Shown: positions 37,361 through 49,387 of the stretch, one piece after another
Layout of the letters: each line of letters opens with the position of its first letter
Numbering within the stretch: position 1 is the stretch's first letter
Origin: Wuchereria bancrofti
Lineage: Eukaryota > Nematoda > Chromadorea > Rhabditida > Onchocercidae
Direction: 5' to 3'
Assembly (NCBI GenBank): GCA_005281725.1
Contig: SSBO01000001.1
Coordinates: forward strand, 4,820,399-4,884,398
DNA: 64,000 nt
The notes under the pieces: generated by a model
The model's input: the letters and a program-made list of their open reading frames with translations, nothing else
What the model was told of the DNA's origin: nothing
Database searches by the model: none
Made by a program: the position numbers and the translations under genes

Positions 37361-40343
37361 TTACTTAAAAAATGCGGCTTCGCCATCCATAATCTTGATG
37401 GCTTGTCACAGATTTAAAAAATCAAATAATAAAATATTGATACATAGTTACCTCATTAAAAAAGATGGCAGGAAGAGCTTACCTTCAACAGTACTGCTTA
37501 CTCCTTGTATCGTACCTGGAGTATCAGTTTCCAGCTCAGCCCATGCTTGTATCAGTGCTTTTTGCTTGTCTGTTAAAAGCCTGAAAAAAAATTTATTCGG
37601 ACCCTGAAAAGGCGCTAAGATTTTAAGTAAAATCTCAATAAACAATTCATCGATTTCTTATAAATCACTGCGAAGCTTAACCGCGAAAACTCAATACAAA
37701 TCTCGTCAGATATTTAAGCAACTACTATCAACTGTTTCCAATCACTTTATTTGTATCTACCTTAAAAATAAACAGAATGATTTCAAGACATTGCTAATGT
37801 TTTGTAAAAAAAAAAACAATCACTTACTTCGGTACTTTTACCTTGATATTTATATACTGGTCTCCATGTCCTGCATAATTCAACTTTTTTATTCCTTTAC
37901 CCGTTAAACGCATTTTCGTATGTGATGCAGTTCCCGATGGTATTTGTATATATGTGTCTTCCTTTATCCCCGGTACCTATACGATTTAACCATGATAAAA
38001 ATACAACACAAGATTTCATACGTATGCACATACCAAAATTAGTTAAACAAAACTCGGTGGCAATCGAAACCAGCTGAATTTGAATATCTCAATCCCGCCC
38101 TCAATATGAATGCAGGATTTCAACAAATAAAAGCATACTAAGGAAACAATCGAAATCAAACTTGTTCTGTAGAGTTAATTCATGGTCCTTAGAATGAAAT
38201 GGGATTCCCCTTTTCTTTTTTCATGTGCCCAATTCTAACCGTTCACAATATTACTTTGTTATTGAACCACAGTAGTTGGCACGTTTTTCTATTTCCTCAA
38301 GATCACGAAAAACATTACCACCCACTACCAACTTGTTTCAAAACTACTATTACAGAATTCATGAAGTCAACCAAATGCAATGGAAATTTCTAGCCACTCT
38401 TTGAATCATGTCATACTACTTATTTTTTATGTTTACAACTCCGTTTCTCTTTTTTCTTTCCCTTAACTTCTCTCAAATAACAGTCTCCAGTATATTTTGC
38501 GAAAAGGAAAAAATGAAGTACTTTGACGGTGCCTCCAAGAATCGCTTGTGCAACAGATATTTCAACATCACAATGAATGTCATATTTATCACGACGGAAA
38601 CGTGATGATGGAGCCACTTTGAACGTAATGAAAACAGTTGACTGAAAAAAATCAGTTACAGTACGCCTTTGAACGACCACGTCCTTCGCATTGTAAACAT
38701 GGATTTTTATTGTAAGAACCCGTCCTCCGACAACGCCCACGATAAAAGTAATGACATAATGCACGAGTTTATTCATGAGATGTTTTTCGACAAAGATTTT
38801 CAAAACTGACCTTCCCTACAGGCATCCGAACAGTTTCACCATCATTTATTCCAGCTGGTACATTAACAGTTACAGCACGCCGTTGAACTGTTCGACCATG
38901 TCCTTCGCATTGTAAACATGGATTTTTATTGTAAGAACCCGTCCCCCGACAACGCCCACAAGTGGACTGCATATAAAATCCACCCATCTGTTGCGTGACG
39001 TAACCTGTCCCATTACAATATGGACAAGAAACCTGAAAATAAGCGAAATGTTGAACAAACAACTATTTAGCACATAAACAAATTTCACTTTTTGACTTCA
39101 CACTAAATGACCAGTTCGTAGTTCCAAAAAAATTACAACTACCGTTTACATGAATGTTTACTAGAATGAATCACATCAATTTCGTCAAGGAATGGTCGTT
39201 AATACCAAAAGTAAACTTAACTTGATAAAAATAAGAGTATAAATGGGAACAACTAAGGAAAAACACCTTTTTATAACCCGGTTGAACTCCTTTTCCGAAA
39301 CATGCTGGACAATCGTCCACAACATTTATATTCATAGATTTCTGAGCTCCGCGAGCTGCATCTTCGAATGATATGTTCAAAACATGCTGCTCTGATGACT
39401 CAAAGCCATCTGCCGAATCAGCAAAATCGCTGAAACTACTTGTGAAGTTGGAAAATGGACTTCGCCCTCCTGAAAATGCAATCACCTAGCCTCAATTAAT
39501 TACTAGTAACAAATAGCAATTAATGGGAAAGATTACGCAATCAAGCTTCTTGATACCACTAAAATCAGAATGACTTAATGTCTGATTAAGATATCCCATA
39601 TAAATTGCGCCCATATTTTACAATTCCTTACCGAACATTTTCTTAAATAATTCTTCTGGATCAACTGTTGATTGGTATTGCCAGCCACCTGTGTCGTAAC
39701 TTGCTGCCCCAGCAGTCTGACGCTGTTGGAATGGATCTGCGCCAAACTGATCGTACTGAGCACGTTTCTGATCATCACTAAGCACCTCAAAAGACTTCAG
39801 ATCCAAACTGGATCGAAATAAGATCTATTCAACAATCTTAAATATAACTTTTGACTTTCTTAGCCTAGACACGATTTGCAACTACTGGAGCATGCAAAAT
39901 GATTCTTTACACTAACCTCATAAGCTTCAGATACCTCTTGAAATCGAGCATTAGCATCTTTGCTTTTATTTACATCCGGATGGTACTGTTTGGCTAGCTG
40001 AAAAAATGCAACAATTCTCCTTCTCAAAAAAATACTTCTGTTTGATATCATACCGAAATATTGCCAAGAATACACAAATCTGAAACACAGTAAACATCGT
40101 AAACCTTGTAGTATGCTTTTTTGATATCCTTTGTCGAGGCTCCCTTCTTCAAGCCCAAAATTTCATAATAGTCCCTTTTGTACCTAATACTGCTTGTGTG
40201 AATTCCAAATGTTTGCTTCCTCAGAATATTCCGTTGTCCATCTGAAAATCAATAATTAAACAGATATTCTAATCTATATCCAAATTGGCAGTATGTATGT
40301 TAAAATTTATAAATTAGTCACTTGTGAAGCAGCAGTTGACCAT
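37361..40343 (-). CDS. DNAJA3: DNAJA3 / Tid1 mitochondrial Hsp40 co-chaperone
   Basis: Exons in phase: 40343-40322, 40241-40105, 39997-39917, 39785-39632, 39469-39267, 39032-38811, 38641-38522, 37976-37828, 37580-37483 and 37401-37361, about 408 aa. The N-terminus is short and basic (presequence-like [10 protein letters not shown]). The J domain has [13 protein letters not shown] and the essential HPD (QYHPDVNK). A Gly/Phe-type linker follows, then four CxxCxGxG zinc repeats ([32 protein letters not shown]). C-terminal substrate domains include [19 protein letters not shown] and [15 protein letters not shown]. It should stimulate mitochondrial HSP70 ATPase. A TTCAG acceptor at 40353 lies 12 nt before the ATG (possible SL site). 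The last exon, with a weak acceptor (GACAAG), is the least certain. Intron 6 contains a diverged copy of exon 6. The gene sits alone in the palindrome spacer. Confidence 0.9.
38653..38740 (-). repeat. Diverged copy of DNAJA3 exon 6 inside intron 6
   Basis: About 88 bp nearly identical to exon 6 sequence at 38867-38959, with a short deletion and a few substitutions. It still encodes the CLQCEG zinc-finger piece but has no usable splice context. It makes up about half of the 169-bp intron and runs up to that intron's acceptor tract. Confidence 0.9.
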
Positions 40344-41383
40344 TGCTGCACACTGAACAGATGCATGATGATGGATTAAGCAATGAGTGACTAGTCGACA
40401 CAGACCTCGACCTGCAGGAAGCATCGAGCTATCTGCACCTGTGATACCTGTAAATGTAATGAAGAACTGAAGATTTCACTGTCAACATTTCCAGATTTTC
40501 TATAAGATGACAATTTGCGCAATGAGGGTCTGTCATCCCAATCGCAAAGGACTTGGAGATAGCGAGAGTACATAATCTTTAAGATCTTTACATTAGTCGT
40601 TACTCTTCATCAACTTCCACCTCTAGATTCATCACTTCGTTACCCGAACCCATGTAACTACTACCGCAAGGGGAATAACGAGGTGAAAAGTTGAAAAGTC
40701 CCCTAAGCATTTAGCCGAAATGTCACTATCACGTTAAGCGCCGGAAAGTACCGAGATCTAAAAACCACTGCGGGACCTTATTTGTCTCCTGCAGTTGAAC
40801 TGCACATCTTACAGTCTTCCTTCTCGTTTTAAAGAAATCAAAATAATAAGGAACGAAGGGGAGAGAGTTCCCTGTCCTTTTTAACACCTTTTCTCGCAAT
40901 TTCCAATTCTTCCGTCTCTTCAAATAGGACTTTCTCATCTGCTATTACGACTGCTAGCCAAAACTGCTAGCCTTTCTTCATTACAACATCAGTACTATCT
41001 CTTCAAATCTCTCTCTTTCTCTCTTCCTCCCTAAGTTAATTTGCTGTTATTGTCCTGAAGTCCTGGAAATTTTAAGGAATAACAAAAAAGGCAGGACAAT
41101 AGTTCCAGTATGATTCAGAGAATTTTAAAAAGGCAACGGACAACATTCTAATGTGCCAAGATATTCCTTCAGTAAATCTTTCGGATTTCAAATATAATAC
41201 GAACACAACTTATTTGCTCGCTCATAACAGATACTTTGACAGTAGTCGGATTACTTCAAATACAAATATTATTTTAGGAAGACGATACAGTTATCTTGTA
41301 ACTGGCGTGACTTGAAATTGCGTACGTCCAATATTGTGCTCAGATTTCCTGTATTTTGTGAAATAATTTTATTTGCTACCAAA
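40344..41383. other. Palindrome spacer, 5' side of DNAJA3
   Basis: Contains the DNAJA3 promoter and unique sequence up to the inner edge of the right arm. Two open frames on the minus strand (40573-40391, 40938-40729) have no recognisable product. Confidence 0.4.
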
Positions 41384-41610
41384 CTTTTACAAAATGGGGA
41401 GATTGAGCGCATTTTTCTCATTCTTTCCTTTCTTCATAACTGATTTAATACATTCATTACTTGCTTGTATCTACAACGAAAATTTTCAACCTTTTGGATT
41501 GTACGATCATGGTACTTCTTTAGTCATTTATTTTAATCTTCATTCCTGAGAAAGTAAGGAATAGAATATATTTTCCGATATTTGTTTTGCTTTCAAGTTT
41601 GGCACTTCAG

Positions 41611-41900
41611 CAACTCCAACGCTGATTAAATGTGAAATCTCGTATCAAGTACGCTTCTTTGTGGAAAAAGGCAAAATATATACAGATATGGAATTCGATT
41701 TTAGCTACCGATCTTACATTGGAGGTTTTGATGGCAACTTTGATGCCATACCTTTATTATTTATGATTTCAGTTACTGATGTAAATAAGTGTTCGATGGA
41801 TGCACCAAGTATTTCGCATATTAAAAAAAATGAAAAAGAGAAGATGGAGATAGAAATAGTTAGCTTCTCCTTCCGGAATGATATTCTTTACATTAGTTGA
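41611..41900 (+). pseudogene. Arrestin-like exon fragment, right-arm copy
   Basis: Mirror of 36350-36639, identical in translation over the 79 residues compared. It starts 227 bp inside the inner arm edge. No plus-strand exon that joins it was recognised in the spacer before it, although a real upstream exon there cannot be excluded. Confidence 0.3.
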
Positions 41901-42013
41901 AAGTAAAGTTCGTTCATCATCACCAATACTTCCATGGAATAAGAAATTATTAGTGACAGTAGTAAATGTAAGCTATCCCCTTTCTTTTGGTTTTCTACAT
42001 TTAATGTGTAGGT

Positions 42014-45000
42014 TTAATTGTTGTGCCATTGAACGGTTGAATCGTTGAGAAATTTCCGATTAATTGGTATGTCAGAACCAGGGAGATGGATGTCGAAATC
42101 AGTAGCATTTTGTTTTGCTTTGCTGATCAAGAAAGCCTTCAAGTGGCGTTCTGGTTCTCGAACTACTTGGGTCTGCAATGAAAGATAATTACGCCTTTAC
42201 CAAATTTGATTTTTGAGATGCTCAAAAAAATTGTGATGTTAACAAGCTAAAGCTTCCAAGATATTTTGTTATCCTGTGCATCCTATCACTCCAAACTTTT
42301 CAGTTCTTCGAAATTGTTAGTTCGTTCTATAATTTTAATTAACGGTTACCTCTGGTATAGTTCGCATCTTAATGAACCATTTTACAAGTTTTGGGAAGTG
42401 ATTCGGGAAATAATCATCAAGGAAACTGTCTCTAACGAATTGTCGGATGACATGTAATCGGTGAATGAACGGATACAAGATGATGTCTGGTAAGCCAGGT
42501 GTTGTGCCTACATTAAAAGTCAATTTAAATCATAAATAAGAGAATGAAGGAGAGGGATGAGGTGAAATTTTAAATCAAAGTATTAAGAAGGCTCAGAAGA
42601 AAAGGACAAAGGTAAATGGATGAAAAAAGTAGGGGATCAGGGAAGAATGGAACCTGAGTAGAAAGGAGTTTCTAGCAATTTCTCAGCCGCAGCAAGTTCC
42701 GTTGCAAGAGTTGTGGTATTGCCAGATAGCTGTGTCAAATATGACACTTCTTGTATTGTACTGCAAACCTGTAATAAATAACTATTATAAAGAGTACCGG
42801 TAGGTGTGTGGTTGTAGAAATTAGTTAATGTACCGAGTCTAGTTTAATTGCATCATATCGTTGCTTTGCTCGCAGATATGGTTCTCTAGGCAAAATGCTT
42901 GTTTCCGGAAATGCATCATCCAAATATTCTATAATCACTCGAGAGTCGGGTACTAGCTGCAATTTCATAATTATAACTTTTACAAAAAGTAACCAATAAG
43001 TTTCACTTAACTCTGATCACAATGTGCTTTTCGCATAGCTTCCAGAAATATGGCTAAAAAATATAATGAATCATATACTACAAATACATTAATAACATCT
43101 TTTATTGGCCAGACAGTGGAATAATCTAGAAATGAAGTGAGTAGGTTTTTATTATCATTTTTAATAAATATAAATATCCAAACCTTGCCATCATGTTCTA
43201 GAAGTGGTACAGTCCCTTCAGGATGCTTCGAAAGGAACCAGTCGGGTTTATTTTGAAGATTAATATTCAAAACTTCAAATCTGAAACAAATTTTAATAAT
43301 GGGTTGTGAATTTTAGTTTGCAAATAATATTAATAAATTCATTTTATAAGTTTAAATTTCAAAAGACTAACTGGATGCCTTTCTTGTATGCAGCGATGAT
43401 AGCTCTGTCACAGTATGGACAAAATCGCATGGAATAAATCCGAGTGATATAATCTGATGAGGGTTCCGGATCACCTGTATTCGAATATTGATTTTACTTA
43501 TTATTTTCCGTTAATCCTCTATATTGATGTCTTCTCACCCAACTGTGAGAAATGTTGAGCTCACTCAGATAATGGATCTCCCGAAATATCACTGCATCAG
43601 GTAATATCAATACATTAAACAAGCAAATAGATGTAAGAAGTTGCAATGTAGTCATTATTTTAGTATTTGTTTACTGTAAAGATATTATATTGAGTAAAAA
43701 ATTCAACCTTGCTGGAGAAATTTTGAAGCAAATCTAACTGATTCGCTTGCTACTATTATATTGACTGATGAAAGACAAAGGGTCCTGAAAATATTGATCT
43801 ATTACAATCTGTTATCAGTAGGCACAAATTGTTAAGAAAAAGCTTCCAAAAAGCCTCTCTTTCCACATTTGGATATGTAGTGGCTTCGAGCAGAAGATAA
43901 TTAATTATCAGTATTAATGGTAATCTCACGAACATTGTAGAATGGCAATTAATTTGATAGAAATGTATAAAAACTGCTGTCTTCCTCTTAGTTCTTCACG
44001 CCTTTTTTCCATCTTTTAACTCATTAATAATATTTTCTACATGCATAGTTATCGATGATTCTAGAAATTGGAATTTTTTTTTTTCGTTGAAATATCTATT
44101 ATTTATTCGAATCCAATTCAATTTTTACAGTGCACATATATTTCACTTGCCATATCAATAATGAGTCAAACATTGTTGTATGATAATGTTTAGCTAGCCA
44201 ATATGGTGCAAACAATGGCGTAGTAGCAATTCAACTACAACAACAAGTAAACGAAAGAACGGCAGTTACGTATAACGATGCCACCAACGATGTTAACAAG
44301 AACCAAAGCTGTGTTGCTGCAAATAAATAATGGAATGCTTCCAGCAATATACAATTATGAACATAAAAGACACCTGCAGATTGGCCATTTTCACTTTCTA
44401 TCATTTTTGAAATAGAAAAGATTAATCAGTTAAAGGAAAAAAAGCATTGGAGCAAATTATTTGAAATGAGATTTTACTCAAGCAAGATAACACTAATAAC
44501 TTAATTGGAACAGGTTTGATGTAATCCATTTGCATCACTGATTAGAAGTAATTACGTCATTTCGGCTTGAAAAATTTTTTTTCATCCAACGAAATTTTTT
44601 TTCATTTTTCATGTTAAACAACGCTAAAGTTGATTTATCTCAACAAATTTCCTTCATTTACAGTCTTCTTCACGGACAAGAGAAATAAAAAAAGCAATTT
44701 TTATGTGGAATATTAATTGTCGCATTATCAACTCCTACTAACTTTAATAACCTTTAAAAGCTAAGTCGGAATTATTGTTTTGTAAACGATCGAAACAACA
44801 TAAAAACAATTGAATATTAAAATTTAATTACGTGCAAAAAAAAAGAAGAAACTGGTCTTGAGGATTTTATGTTACTCTCTTTTGATAAGGATAAAAATTC
44901 GTGTTGATGTACTACTCATTGTTTGAACTCATTCTGATTATTTAGGACATTATGTGGAATTTTTTATTTCATTAAATTTATTATAATTATAAAACGCATT

Positions 45001-45914
45001 GAAATTTTTGATAAATTTTGCGAAAGAGGATGAGGACATGATGATAGTGGGATATGGGATGCTCAAAAGATGATATATACAGCGGATATACATACCTATA
45101 TATGATTTAGTTCACGGAAACAGAGAGAACCTGTTTGGAAGGTTTAGAAGGAATGTTGAAAATGGATGTGCCTCCTACTTCCTGAATCCATTATCAATTG
45201 CTTTGCAACTTCCAAAATAATAACTTTTTTTCTAATTATTATAAGAGTTTAAAAATTATTGTGAAATTTCTAACAACAACTTTTCTATTTACATCAATCA
45301 TATCATTGAGTTAGCAACCAGAAGGAAGTATCATTTCCCCAACTCAAATATAAAATAACAAAAATTTATCATTAAATTGCACCTCTGTTTCGGTTAGCAT
45401 TTTGAATTTCATCCTCAGATGATATACGCATTGATTTTGTTGTCACAGATATCATCTTTGTGGTTGAACCAGAACATAATACTGAAACTATCATATAAGT
45501 TTAAGCGGTGTGTCATGTAATTTAATTAAATATAAGCTGAATATAAGGAAGAAAGCACTATCGAAATGTCTTCTAAAATTGGAGTAAAGTAATCTTTGCG
45601 TTTCTGATTGATCCAATTTGACTGTTGCAATTATTTAACTTTTCAAAATACTTATGTTAGAGTCATTCTTCCAGTCAGTTTTCCAAAACAATCCACCATT
45701 TCTTACGCAATTCGTTCATTGAGTATTATTGAGTGAAAAAAAGCGAAATTCATACGTTGCGTTGTGTTGTCTCAGCCTTCTAATCTGTGCTTCTAAATGA
45801 ATTTATCAAACTCTTCTCTGTAAGCACTTTTAAAATATAAATTCAATCAATGTCACCTTTTACAATATTGGGCAATAACAGGAGCGCTAGAAACAACCGC
45901 TCAAATCTACTCAT
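42014..45914 (-). CDS. GSTO: Omega-class glutathione S-transferase, right-arm copy
   Basis: Exact mirror of the left-arm gene. Common exons: 43474-43372, 43280-43184, 42956-42834, 42768-42654, 42507-42350 and 42172-42014. Candidate first exons: 45914-45857, 44404-44374 and 43655-43565. In the open frames I compared, both copies give identical proteins, including the catalytic FCPYC segment and the glutathione-binding segment, and the introns match wherever sampled. Both copies keep intact splice sites and stops, so both look functional. Two convergently oriented GST genes flank DNAJA3. Either dosage gain or homogenisation by gene conversion could explain the identity. Confidence 0.9.
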
Positions 45915-46894
45915 TGCAGTTATGATCTCTCCTATTATCATTTTACATGTTTAATATGTAGAAGCAATGATAAATTACTGAAATATTTGATTGAAAATTG
46001 TTGATTACAGTTTTGAAGAAGCTGAAATGGAGAAACAAGAATAGAAAATAAAACTAGCAGTACAGATAAGACCAAAGCCAAAATAAATTATAAATAACTC
46101 TTTGGAAGAAATTGAATTGTGTGTGTGATAAGTAAATTGAGCAGAGGAATTTGAAGAAAATTGAAAATCCGCCATCTGCAGTGTTAGTTTGTATTAAGAA
46201 GCATTATGCTGCATATTCCTCTCATTATTCTACTCCACTCTCTAACTTGGTCTTCCTATTTTATTCTCTCAAAACCCGCGAAAATGCTATCAACTTCTTA
46301 AGTTAGCATATAAGATTTATATCAATGTGAAATCATATTTGTTTTTTATTAATTTATGAAACCATGGATTCGGCACATTAAAAGTTAGCGATTAATTATT
46401 TCCAAATATGGCAAATTAGGTATCCAAAAATTTTCCTCTCAGCATTTAAGAAGCACTGTGACTTGCTTTGTAGACTAGATGATTGCAAGTGCCGTAGTTT
46501 CAACATTCTGAGCCTTCTTCGGCAGATTGTACCACTCTGTGTTAATGCCTTATAAAAGTGATGACACAGTCTAGAAGCCCTTTAGATACGTTTGCATCGT
46601 TGAGACGAATTTTTGGGAATGTGTCAGTCAGTGTGATTGATATTCCATTGGCTATAACATGGTTGATTGATTAGCATAAATAGGAGGGATGAAGCCGGAG
46701 GGATGAGATCAGGCAAACCACAGTGATGATATTTGTGAAATGATTCCTTGTTCGTCGATGACACACTGATATGATAAGTTGTCTGTGTGAATAATCAATC
46801 AGTAAGTAAATCCTAGGAGTGTAAGTAAGTTTACAGGGACAGATGGAAGTGGAAGAAAACAACATTGCTGTTACAGGAATTACCAAATCTATAT
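45915..46894. other. Right arm: between GST first exon and microsatellite
   Basis: Mirror of 31348-32335; no gene recognised. Confidence 0.35.
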
Positions 46895-47437
46895 GATTGA
46901 TGATGATGGATAATGGTGATGGATGATGATGATGATGATGGATGATGATGATGATGGTGATGGATGATGATGATGGATAATGGTGATGCTTGATGATGCT
47001 GGATGATGATAATGATGGGTGATGATGATGGATGATGATGATGATGGATAATGGTGATGCTTGATGATGCTGGATGATGATAATGATGGGTGATGATGAT
47101 GGATGATGATGATGGATAATGGTGATGCTTGATGATGCTGGATGATGATAATGATGGGTGATGATGATGATGGATGATGATGATGATGGTGATGGATGAT
47201 GATGATGGATAATGGTGATGCTTGATGATGCTGGATGATGATAATGATGGGTGATGATGATGATGGATGATGATGATGATGATGGATGATGATGATGGAT
47301 GATGATGATGGATGATGATGATGATGGTGATGGATGATGATGATGATGATGATGATGGGTGATGGTGATGATGATGATGATGGATGATGATGATGCTTGA
47401 TGATGATGATGATGATGATAGATGATGATGATGATGA
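46895..47437. repeat. ATC/GAT microsatellite, expanded allele with higher-order repeat
   Basis: About 540 bp of GAT triplets. A composite unit beginning GGATAATGGTGATGCTTGAT occurs four times, at about 46975, 47046, 47114 and 47208 (spacings 71, 68 and 94 bp). The left arm has it once. The 267- and 185-residue frames across it are His/Ile/Ser artefacts. Confidence 0.95.
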
Positions 47438-49387
47438 CAGTAGCAAAAAAAGCGATCAATGGGAAGTTGATCATTTAGTTGGCATCAATAAGGTTTGTGA
47501 AGATTCTCTTGCTAAGCAAAGGTTTATTTAACAAACATGGATTTGTTTGTTTCATCAGATTATCATCCCTTCTGTGTACATCAAAATGATTTCTTATCTG
47601 TGAACAGGCGGTTAGAAGCAAAGTGATTCTGAATTTGTTGCCAAAAAATATTCAGAAAACACATGAAAACTGCATCCTATTCCCAAAGGTCTATTTCACT
47701 GCACTTTTCTCAAACAATGCATCGTTTGTTAGCCGTCTTCTTCTTCTGATTCTCTAATTCACGAAGTTTTTGTTGGTAAAACATTCCGTTAATAGATTTG
47801 ACGTATGAAGAGTTGGAACCCTTCTGGCATTATTGGTATTGTTAATTGATTATGACATAGTTTATATTTGTTTGTTTCATCTGGCCTGTTTTAATTCACC
47901 TTTCCGGATAGATTTCTGTGAAAGCGAAAAGTAAGTTTATTTTCGAATATTGCCGGAAATTTGGGTAACGGCTTTCCTCAGGTGATAGCCGATGTTTGTT
48001 AAACTTATTCATTATTCATTACTATTTTCGTAAAGCTCAAGTGAAAGCTTTCAAACTGGACTATATCAATAGACATACCCTCCTTTTTTTTCTCTTCACT
48101 GCCTATTAATTCAACTTTAGTTTTTTCATCTTATAATATTCCTTGTTAGATAATATTCCTGCTCTTCAACTTTCTTCTAATTTATTCTTTCTATGTCAAA
48201 AATTCCTTTTGACAAAAAAGTTGGAAAAAATTTTCGGTAATCCTATCAAAATTATTAAATATCTGGGTTTGATAAATCAGCTAAAAGATTTCATTAAAAG
48301 TCTTATCTTCCATAAATTTCCATGGTCGTGATTGTGTAGCATTGGTAACTATTCAAGACATTTTCTACGATTGTTTTCATAAATTACTTCATCCTGATCA
48401 ATAATAGGGACAAATTAAAATTGTGGAGAATGTAATGCGAGGCGCACTCGTTAATCATTGATGAGATTCATAGCGCTGCTGAAAAAGCCGCCCTGGCTCT
48501 GTGAGTGAAAATGGAGTAATATTCGGTCGGTGACTTCGGGAATGCATGCGAGGAAGGCCTCAATCAATGGTTTCACTCTTCCTTTCACATAACAAGATAC
48601 CATTTCCAGTAAATAGATCATCCCTTGATGCTCCACAACATACACTCACTCTCTTCTCTTTTACTCTCCTAACAGCGATCCTTACTTGCTTTATGCTGAG
48701 ATAATTACCAAAATTTACCACTTGATATTTCTCAAAACTTCAAACACCACATCATATTATGGCAGCATTGTGTCATACAAGGATATTTTCCAAGGCTTTT
48801 ATTAATCTGTTTTGCTCTTCCAAATGTAAAATGGTTGATATTTCATAATAAAATGCTTGCAGCCATAGATAAAAATAAATATTGAAGAGAAATATTTTCA
48901 AAATTGAACCAATGAAGCAGTCTAGAAAGAAAATCGAATCTTGTCTTCTTTACTGGTATTCAATACTAATATCGCATTCTTTTCCTGCATAGAAAAAGCT
49001 TCATCTGTAGACTGTCTTCATATTTTTATCTCTAATTGCGGACGATCTTTGAAAGCTAATTTTTCTCTTGCATAAATTAATTAATCTATGCTCGTTAGGA
49101 ATACTTGCGATGCAATATTTTGTTACTTTGGGACCTTAGATGTGTGAGAAAGCAATCAAATGTAGTTGTAAAAGAATCTACCAAATGGTTCATCGTCTGG
49201 AGTACAGGTACTGGCAAGAAATACTCCAGAGTAAACCTTCTATTAAGCTTAGTAATATCAAAAACATGTATCGCTATGAATAACAAACTATGTTGGAGAC
49301 TTTACCAGTTCATTCTTGTTCCCAAACTTTGCGAAATATTCAAAAAGCTAATATCACTGTAAGAGATAGAATTAAATTCAAATTCAG
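47438..49387. other. Right arm: upstream region of the K2P gene
   Basis: Mirror of 29234-31177. Non-coding as far as can be seen; presumably the K2P promoter. It ends in AATTCAG directly before the ATG, a likely spliced-leader acceptor. Confidence 0.45.

Noticed and set aside
46895..47437. CRISPR-like array
   Set aside because: The units are GAT triplets without unique spacers, in a eukaryotic genome.
46671..47474. Long open frames of His, Ile, Ser and Pro (267 and 185 aa)
   Set aside because: They are translations of the ATC/GAT microsatellite; several frames on the same strand are open, and length differs freely between arms.
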